Assembly (NCBI GenBank): GCA_030656195.1
Contig: JAUSOJ010000036.1
Location: 1 to 39,833 of the forward strand
Reading direction: 5' to 3'
Length of the DNA stretch: 39,833 nt
From: Lutibacter sp.
Lineage (GTDB): Bacteria; Bacteroidota; Bacteroidia; Flavobacteriales; Flavobacteriaceae
Of the stretch, positions 31,419-37,541 are shown one piece after another. Below the pieces are notes generated by a model. It did not search any database and was not told where the DNA came from. It saw nothing but the letters and a program-made list of their open reading frames with translations. A program made the position numbers and the translations under genes. Each line of letters starts with the position of its first letter. The stretch's first letter is position 1.

Positions 31419-33320
31419 ATGAGCGACGCTATTAAACATGAATGTGGAATTGCAATGGTTAGAATGCTAAAACCATTACAATATTATAAAGACAAATACG
31501 GAACGGCTTTTTACGGCTTAAACAAAATGTATTTGTTGATGGAAAAACAGCACAATCGCGGTCAGGATGGTGCAGGTTTGGCAAGCATCAAATTTAACGT
31601 GCCGCCGGGAACGCGCTATATCAGCCGTATTCGCTCAAACGAAGACCAACCCATTCAGGACATTTTTGACCAAATTAATGGCCGATTAAACAGTTTAAAT
31701 ATCGAATTTCCCGATAAAATTGATGATGTGGAATGGCAACTGAACAATGCCCCTTACATTGGAAATCTGTATTTGGGACACGTGCGTTACGGTACTTTTG
31801 GAAAAAACAGTATTGAAAGCGTTCACCCGTTTTTACGCCAAAGCAACTGGATGCACAAATGCTTGATTGTTGCGGGAAATTTCAATATGACCAATTCTAA
31901 ACGCTTGTTTAATGATTTGGTTGATATAGGGCAACATCCGAAAGAAATGACCGATACCGTGACTGTCATGGAAAAAATAGGGCATTTTATAGATGATGAA
32001 GTTGCCAAATTGTATGATAAAATCAAAAAGGAATTTGGCGTTACCAAAAAGGAAGCGTCTCCTATGATTGAAGAACGCATCAACATCAAAAAAATATTGA
32101 AAAAATCGGCTAAGAATTGGGACGGCGGTTATGCAATGGCTGGTTTGTTGGGTCACGGCGATGCGTTTGTGTTACGCGATCCTTCGGGAATTCGCCCTGC
32201 CTTTTATTATGCAGATGATGAATTTGTGGTGGTTGCATCAGAACGTCCGGCGATACAAACTGTTTTTAATATTGCCCTAAAAGATGTTAAAGAAATTGAG
32301 CGCGGCCACGCATTAATCATAAAACGCAGCGGAAAAATTTCTATGGCTAAAATCAAGGAACCGATGCCAAACAAAGCCTGTTCTTTTGAGCGCATTTATT
32401 TCTCCAGAGGAAGCGATGCAGATATTTATACCGAGCGAAAAAATTTGGGGAAATTGGTGTTTCCACAAATTGCGGATAAAATAAAAGGCGATTTAAAAAA
32501 CACGGTTTTTTCTTACATTCCTAATACAGCGGAAACTTCTTTTTACGGATTGCGTGAAGCTGCCGTAGATTTTTTAAATGTGCAAAAAACGGCTGCTATT
32601 TTAAAAGGACAACGCAGCTTGTCGGCCGAAAAAGTGACTGAAATATTGGCTGAAATACCGCGTTTTGAAAAATTGGCCATTAAAGACGCAAAATTGCGGA
32701 CATTTATTGCCGATGACACCAGCAGAGACGATTTGGTGGCGCATATTTACGACGTCACTTACGGCATTGTGAAACCAACCGACAATTTGGTGATTATTGA
32801 CGACAGTATTGTGCGCGGAACGACTTTAAAGAAAAGCATTATCCGGATTTTAGACCGATTAAATCCTAAAAAAATTATTGTGGTTTCCTCGGCACCGCAA
32901 ATTCGTTATCCCGATTGTTACGGAATTGATATGGCAAAATTGGGCGATTTTATCGCTTTCAGGGCCGCTTTGGAACTGTTGAAACAAACCAACCAAGAGC
33001 ATATCATTAAAGAGGTTTATGTAAATTGCCTGAGCCAAAAACATTTGGAAGATATAGAATTGAAAAATGAAGTAAAAGCCATTTACGACCAGTTTACCGA
33101 TGAACAAATTTCCGACAAAATTGCCGAAATGCTAAAAACTCCGGAAATTAATGCGGAAGTTGAAATCATTTTCCAATCGGTTGATAATTTACATATTGCC
33201 TGCCCAAATCATCCTGGCGACTGGTATTTTACGGGCGATTATCCAACGCCCGGCGGAAACCGTGTGGTAAATGATGCTTTCATTAATTTTTATGAAGGAA
33301 GCGACAAAAGGGCTTATTGA
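31419..33320 (+). CDS. amidophosphoribosyltransferase, long (PurF-type) form
   Basis: 633 residues from the ATG at 31419 (MSDAIKHECGIAMV); an in-frame start at 31362 would run through the terminator hairpin. An N-terminal glutaminase domain with nucleophile Cys9 after a short propeptide, RGQDGAG and LGHVRYGTFG, is followed by a phosphoribosyltransferase domain with the PRPP loop VIIDDSIVRGTT (459-470). It makes phosphoribosylamine from PRPP and glutamine, the first step of purine synthesis. It is about 130-160 residues longer than classical PurF, as in a second PurF-like family of Bacteroidota. The last 20 codons are repeated at 34734-34796, after fic. Confidence 0.88.
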   Translation: MSDAIKHECGIAMVRMLKPLQYYKDKYGTAFYGLNKMYLLMEKQHNRGQDGAGLASIKFNVPPGTRYISRIRSNEDQPIQDIFDQINGRLNSLNIEFPDKIDDVEWQLNNAPYIGNLYLGHVRYGTFGKNSIESVHPFLRQSNWMHKCLIVAGNFNMTNSKRLFNDLVDIGQHPKEMTDTVTVMEKIGHFIDDEVAKLYDKIKKEFGVTKKEASPMIEERINIKKILKKSAKNWDGGYAMAGLLGHGDAFVLRDPSGIRPAFYYADDEFVVVASERPAIQTVFNIALKDVKEIERGHALIIKRSGKISMAKIKEPMPNKACSFERIYFSRGSDADIYTERKNLGKLVFPQIADKIKGDLKNTVFSYIPNTAETSFYGLREAAVDFLNVQKTAAILKGQRSLSAEKVTEILAEIPRFEKLAIKDAKLRTFIADDTSRDDLVAHIYDVTYGIVKPTDNLVIIDDSIVRGTTLKKSIIRILDRLNPKKIIVVSSAPQIRYPDCYGIDMAKLGDFIAFRAALELLKQTNQEHIIKEVYVNCLSQKHLEDIELKNEVKAIYDQFTDEQISDKIAEMLKTPEINAEVEIIFQSVDNLHIACPNHPGDWYFTGDYPTPGGNRVVNDAFINFYEGSDKRAY

Positions 33321-33388
33321 TATTAATATTAAAAGTTAAATATTAAAAGTTAAAAGTAAGGATAGGTTGTGACCTGTTGTTCTAAAAG
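33256..33388 (+). repeat. direct repeat, left copy (3' end of purF-type gene plus downstream DNA)
   Basis: Includes the last 20 codons and stop (33258-33320) and about 68 bp beyond, to GTTCTAAAA. The right copy begins 1,476 bp downstream; the 63-nt coding part differs at 5 positions. Copy number of a 7-bp unit (ATATTAA/AAGTTAA) after the stop differs between the copies. Confidence 0.85.
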
Positions 33389-33397
33389 CAATTTATT

Positions 33398-33418
33398 AAA
33401 TAAGAAGTCTTCTTATTT
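33398..33418. promoter_or_regulatory. inverted repeat upstream of fic
   Basis: AAATAAGAAG-T-CTTCTTATTT, perfect 10-bp arms. An AAATAAGAA half recurs at 33520-33528, close to the fic -7 element. Confidence 0.55.
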
Positions 33419-33447
33419 TAAAATAATAACAAATAATTGAAATATCG

Positions 33448-33492
33448 AATTCACTATTTAAAAATATTTATAGTATTTTAAATAGTGAATTT
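33448..33492. promoter_or_regulatory. 45-bp imperfect palindrome upstream of fic
   Basis: 19-nt arms with one mismatch (AATTCACTATTT outward ends) around the 7-nt centre TTTATAG. It lies just before the fic promoter; a possible operator for the winged-helix end of the Fic protein, or a hairpin. Confidence 0.6.
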
Positions 33493-33530
33493 TTAATTTA
33501 AAAAAACAACCGTATTTTTAAATAAGAATT

Positions 33531-33538
33531 ATATTTGT
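33531..33538 (+). promoter_or_regulatory. putative -7 element for fic
   Basis: TATATTTG, a consensus match 16 nt before the ATG at 33554. Confidence 0.5.
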
Positions 33539-33553
33539 TTAAAATACAGCATT

Positions 33554-34678
33554 ATGAAAAATTACAAATCGGGAGATTATCACAATCAAGGCTTTTACAA
33601 AAGTTTTCAGCCAACTTTAATAAACAAGCAGTGGTTACTTGATGATATGGAAATTCAACAACTGCTATCAAAGGCCGACAGGCAATTGGGCAGATTGGAT
33701 ATGTATTCCGAGTATATTCCAAACATTGATTTGTTTATCAGTATGCACGTGCTCAAAGAAGCTACACAAAGCAGCAAAATTGAAGGTACACAAACCAATA
33801 TTGAAGAAGCCCTTTTAGATAAAGAAGACATCGTTTTAGACAAAAGAGACGATTGGGAAGAAGTACAAAACTACATCGAGGCAATGAACACGGCCATAAA
33901 ACAGCTAGAAACGCTACCGTTTTCTACCCGATTAATCAAGGAAACACATAGAATTCTCTTGCAAGGAGTGAGAGGAAAGAACAAGCAGCCTGGCGAATTT
34001 AGAACCAGTCAAAACTGGATTGGCGGTGCCACTATAAGTGATGCCACGTTTATTCCCCCGTTACATAATTCGTTAGCCGAGCTCATGGGTGATTTGGAAA
34101 AATTTGCTCATAACGAAGAATTTTATTTTCCCGATTTACTTAAAATTGCCTTAATACATTATCAATTTGAAACCATTCACCCTTTTTTAGATGGAAATGG
34201 CAGGGCTGGAAGATTGCTTATTACACTTTATTTGGTGGATAAAACAATTCTCAAAAAACCAATTTTGTACTTATCCGATTTTTTTGAACGAAATAGGCAG
34301 TTGTACTATGACAATTTAATGAATGTTAGAACCAAAAATGATTTAAAACAATGGTTCAAATTTTTCTTGGTAGGAATTATAGAAACCGCCAAAAAAGGTA
34401 TTGAAACCTTTGATGCTGTTTTAAAACTCAAAAAAGAAATAGAAGAAAAAATTCAAAAAACAAATAATCGAAGCCATCATCTGTTAAACATTATGGAATT
34501 TCTATACCAAAAACCTATTGTAAATGCCATTAAAATAGTAGCTTTAACCAACGTGTCCCAACCTACTGCCTACAAAATTTTACAAGAATTGGTAAGTATG
34601 AATATTCTAAAAGAAATAACGGGAGGCAAAAGAGGCAAAGTGTATGTGTTTGACAATTATATAAAATTATTTAACTAA
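33554..34678 (+). CDS. Fic family protein (class II) with C-terminal winged helix
   Basis: 374 residues. Fic_N-type N-terminus with the inhibitory motif SSKIEG (73-78, S-x3-E-G), which puts it in class II; Fic core motif HPFLDGNGRAGR (209-220) with catalytic His209 intact; C-terminal winged-helix segment (NVSQPTAYKILQELV). Fic enzymes transfer AMP from ATP to target proteins; the inhibitory helix keeps them off. The target is unknown. No separate antitoxin is adjacent, as expected for class II. The gene sits between two copies of the purF-type 3' end and behind two inverted repeats, which suggests insertion and autoregulation. Confidence 0.92.
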   Translation: MKNYKSGDYHNQGFYKSFQPTLINKQWLLDDMEIQQLLSKADRQLGRLDMYSEYIPNIDLFISMHVLKEATQSSKIEGTQTNIEEALLDKEDIVLDKRDDWEEVQNYIEAMNTAIKQLETLPFSTRLIKETHRILLQGVRGKNKQPGEFRTSQNWIGGATISDATFIPPLHNSLAELMGDLEKFAHNEEFYFPDLLKIALIHYQFETIHPFLDGNGRAGRLLITLYLVDKTILKKPILYLSDFFERNRQLYYDNLMNVRTKNDLKQWFKFFLVGIIETAKKGIETFDAVLKLKKEIEEKIQKTNNRSHHLLNIMEFLYQKPIVNAIKIVALTNVSQPTAYKILQELVSMNILKEITGGKRGKVYVFDNYIKLFN

Positions 34679-34731
34679 GATGAATGGACTAGCCTAAAAA
34701 GACAAACATTTAGTAAATTTTTTTATGAACT

Positions 34732-34850
34732 GAAACCTAGTGGTAAATGATGCCTTCATTCATTTATATGAAGGAAGCGACAAAAGGGCTTATTGATATT
34801 AAAAGTTAAAAGTATGGACAGCTCACGACCTATCGTTCTAAAAATTAATC
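34732..34850 (+). repeat. direct repeat, right copy (purF-type 3' end remnant)
   Basis: 34734-34796 reads in frame as the last 20 residues and stop of the purF-type protein (ends YEGSDKRAY), preceded by a TGA; homology continues to about GTTCTAAAA at 34836-34844. It has no start and is a gene fragment. Confidence 0.85.
34734..34796 (+). pseudogene. 20-codon remnant of the purF-type gene
   Basis: NLVVNDAFIHLYEGSDKRAY then TGA, against NRVVNDAFINFYEGSDKRAY in the intact gene. Three residue changes; no upstream coding part. Confidence 0.8.
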
Positions 34851-34894
34851 CCGCACTTGCGGCGCCAACTATTTTCATATATTTAGCATTGGTT

Positions 34895-34927
34895 AAAATT
34901 GAATTGCAAAACAAGCAATTCAATTTT
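34895..34927 (+). terminator. strong hairpin, possible terminator
   Basis: AAAATTGAATTGC pairs perfectly with GCAATTCAATTTT around AAAACAA (13-bp stem), ending in TTTT. It could be the original terminator of the purF-type gene before the fic insertion. Confidence 0.55.
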
Positions 34928-34964
34928 CAATGATTTATAAATCTAACAGCTTCAACAAACTATT

Positions 34965-37166
34965 TTGAAAGATATTTTACTGATAACGCCTCCTTTTACG
35001 CAATTGAATACGCCTTATCCCGCCACGGCATATTTGAAAGGGTTTTTGAACACAAAAGGCATCAGTTCTTTTCAAATGGACTTGGGCATTGAGGTGATTT
35101 TAGAACTTTTTTCCAAGGAAAGTCTGCAAAAACTATTCGATTTTGCTTTTGAAAATAACAGGATTGAATCTGAAAATGCGCAGCGAATTTATGCATTGAA
35201 AGACGACTATTTAAAAACCATTGGCGATGTGATTGGTTTTTTGCAAGGAAAAAAACAGACCATTGCCAGACAAATTTGCGCTTCAAATTTTCTTCCGGAG
35301 GCTTCGCGATTTTCTGAACTTGATGAGTTGGAATGGGCTTTTGGGAATATGGGAATTCAGGATCAGGCAAAGCATTTGGCGACTTTATACCTTGAAGATT
35401 TATCCGATTTTATTGTGGAATGCATCGACGAGAATTTTGGTTTTAGCCGTTATGCCGAAAGATTGGGGCAAAGCGCCAACAATTTTAATGAGCTGAATGA
35501 AAACCTGCAAAAGGAAACCACGGTTATTGATGACATTACCCTGAAAATTTTGGATGAAAAACTAAAAGTCATCCAGCCAAAACTGGTTTGTTTTTCGGTG
35601 CCGTTTCCGGGCAATTTGTACAGCGCTTTTCGCTGTGCGCAATTCATCAAAAAAAATTATCCTGAGATTAAAGTGGCGATGGGCGGCGGATTTCCAAATA
35701 CGGAATTAAGAAGCGTTACGGATGTTCGGGTTTTTGAATTTTTCGATTTTATTACCTTGGACGACGGCGAATTGCCGGTTGAATTGTTGCTGTCGAATGT
35801 GTTGCATGCTTTGGCGAGCAATCCCGATTATAAATTATTCAAAAGAACTTTTTTGAAGGAAAACGAAAAAGTGGTTTACAACAATTTGTCGGTTAAAAAC
35901 GATTACAAACAAGCGTATGTTGGCACACCGGATTATGCCGATTTGTTGCTGAGCGACTATATTTCTGTCATAGAAATTGCCAATCCGATGCACAGTTTAT
36001 GGAGCGACGGTCGTTGGAACAAACTTACGATGGCGCACGGCTGTTACTGGGGAAAATGCACTTTTTGCGATATTTCACTCGATTATATTAAAATTTATGA
36101 ACCCATTGCCGCAAAATTATTGGTGGACCGCATTGAAGAAATTGTAGCGCAAACCGGCGAAAAAGGATTTCATTTTGTGGATGAAGCCGCCCCTCCTGCG
36201 TTGATGCGTGCGCTGGCGATAGAAATTATCAGACGAAAAATTACGGTGACCTGGTGGACAAATATTCGTTTTGAGAAAAGTTTCACCAAAGATCTTTGTG
36301 TTTTGTTGAAAGCATCGGGTTGTATAGCGGTTTCTGGCGGATTGGAAGTGGCTTCCGACCGATTGCTGGAACTGATTAAAAAAGGCGTAACCTTGGAACA
36401 AGTGGCGCAAGTGACTAACAATTTCACCAATGCCGGCATTATGGTTCACGCCTATTTAATGTACGGTTTTCCAACCCAAACGGTTCAGGAAACGGTGGAC
36501 AGTTTGGAAATGGTGCGTCAATTGTTTGAACTGGGCACTATAAAATCGGGATTTTGGCATCAGTTTGCGTTGACAACCCACAGTCCGATTGGTTTAAATC
36601 CGACAGGATACGGCATTTTTCCGGATTACAAGGAAATCACTTTTGCCAACAACGACATACAATTTAAAGACAAAACACAAATTGATCACGATAAATTCAG
36701 TTTTGGGTTGAAGAAATCCATTTTCAATTTTATGCACGGCGTTGGTTTTGATTTGCCGCTGCAAGATTGGTTTGAGTTTAAAATTTCGAAAACCAGTATT
36801 AAAAATGATTTTATGCAAAAATGCCTAGAAGCTGAACCTTATGTTATGGTAAAACCTTCGGCAAAAATTATTTGGCTGGGCGGAAAACCTTTGGTATCGG
36901 AACTTACAAAATCAAAAAAAGGAAAATCAAAACAACTGCTTCAACTCACTTTTCACGATAAAAGTGACAGCGTTCAGGTGCAAATGGAAAAGGAAAACGG
37001 TGAATGGTTTTTGAAGATTTTGGAACGCCTATCTGTTTACAATAACGAACAACTCACTTTTTCAGCAATAAAAACCGACTATGAAATCCATTTTGGTGAT
37101 TTCGAATTGTTTTGGTATTCCAAACCCGTTAACAGTTTACGGGCGCACGGGTTGTTGGTGTTGTAG
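34965..37166 (+). CDS. B12-binding domain radical SAM protein
   Basis: 733 residues, start TTG at 34965, directly before the conserved KDILLITPPFTQLNTPYPAT; no upstream ATG is in frame. An N-terminal cobalamin-binding-like Rossmann domain (about 1-280, GGGFPNTE near 240) is followed by a radical SAM barrel whose cluster motif is HGCYWGKCTFCD (Cys360, Cys365, Cys368; C-x4-C-x2-C rather than C-x3-C-x2-C), and a C-terminal region of unknown role. Members often methylate unactivated carbons or modify peptides or lipids, using SAM and sometimes cobalamin. No peptide precursor gene is seen next to it. The reaction is unknown. Confidence 0.85.
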   Translation: MKDILLITPPFTQLNTPYPATAYLKGFLNTKGISSFQMDLGIEVILELFSKESLQKLFDFAFENNRIESENAQRIYALKDDYLKTIGDVIGFLQGKKQTIARQICASNFLPEASRFSELDELEWAFGNMGIQDQAKHLATLYLEDLSDFIVECIDENFGFSRYAERLGQSANNFNELNENLQKETTVIDDITLKILDEKLKVIQPKLVCFSVPFPGNLYSAFRCAQFIKKNYPEIKVAMGGGFPNTELRSVTDVRVFEFFDFITLDDGELPVELLLSNVLHALASNPDYKLFKRTFLKENEKVVYNNLSVKNDYKQAYVGTPDYADLLLSDYISVIEIANPMHSLWSDGRWNKLTMAHGCYWGKCTFCDISLDYIKIYEPIAAKLLVDRIEEIVAQTGEKGFHFVDEAAPPALMRALAIEIIRRKITVTWWTNIRFEKSFTKDLCVLLKASGCIAVSGGLEVASDRLLELIKKGVTLEQVAQVTNNFTNAGIMVHAYLMYGFPTQTVQETVDSLEMVRQLFELGTIKSGFWHQFALTTHSPIGLNPTGYGIFPDYKEITFANNDIQFKDKTQIDHDKFSFGLKKSIFNFMHGVGFDLPLQDWFEFKISKTSIKNDFMQKCLEAEPYVMVKPSAKIIWLGGKPLVSELTKSKKGKSKQLLQLTFHDKSDSVQVQMEKENGEWFLKILERLSVYNNEQLTFSAIKTDYEIHFGDFELFWYSKPVNSLRAHGLLVL

Positions 37167-37170
37167 GAAA

Positions 37171-37194
37171 GCCCCCTAACCCCCGAAGGGGGAG
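37171..37194 (-). repeat. C/G hairpin repeat, inverted copy of 2455-2484
   Basis: CCCCCTAA followed by CCCCC-GAA-GGGGG; the reverse complement of the element before the first ABC permease. Confidence 0.7.
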
Positions 37195-37257
37195 TCACTG
37201 ATTATAAAGGAATTAGAAAATAGATTAAAGAAGGAAGACAGTAGACCAAGTTTGCAT

Positions 37258-37290
37258 CTGCTGGTGCGAGTGTTTCACCCGTGCTTTTGT
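37258..37290 (-). repeat. REP-like hairpin, diverged
   Basis: On the minus strand TTAACAAAAGCACG, then GGTGAAACACTCGC; shares flank and pattern with 29831-29862. Confidence 0.55.
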
Positions 37291-37333
37291 TAATCCTTTA
37301 TTAACTCGCGGTAATCTAAATTTTACCCATTTT

Positions 37334-37377
37334 TTAACCGCAAATTCCGCAAAGAAAATACGCAAAGGGCCTTTAGA
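37334..37377 (+). repeat. 44-bp GCAAAG repeat, copy 2
   Basis: TTAACCGCAAATTCCGCAAA, then GAAAATACGCAAAGG and GCCTTTAGA; inverted partner of 22412-22455. Confidence 0.75.
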
Positions 37378-37415
37378 AAAAATTTAATAGTTCAATTTTT
37401 TTATGTATTCAAACC

Positions 37416-37512
37416 GCGTTAGGGATTGCAGTGGAAAGCCCGCAGTCACGCTTTTGGGCGTGACGAGGACTTGAAACGAAAAGCGCGACCCGCCAGCTGG
37501 CGGGGAACGCCC
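37416..37512 (-). repeat. dispersed modular repeat, copy 4
   Basis: GCGTTAGGGATTGCAGTGGA at the left, CCCGCCAGCTGGCGGG (37489-37504) and AACGCCC at the right; the core hairpin GTCACGC (37445-37451) pairs with GCGTGAC (37458-37464). Confidence 0.8.
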
Positions 37513-37541
37513 AACATATTTTTTGAAATAAATTACTGTTT

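Larger units (their letters stand above)
37167..37541. other. 375-bp intergenic region made largely of dispersed repeats
   Basis: Holds a C/G hairpin repeat (37171-37194), a REP-like hairpin (37258-37290), a 44-bp GCAAAG repeat (37334-37377) and modular repeat copy 4 (37416-37512). An apparent frame across 37426-37716 is repeat plus antisense of the PBP gene. Confidence 0.7.

Noticed and set aside
33554-34678. fic as a classical two-gene Fic toxin-antitoxin pair
   Set aside because: The inhibitory S-x3-E-G motif is inside the Fic protein (residues 73-78), and no small antitoxin gene lies next to it.
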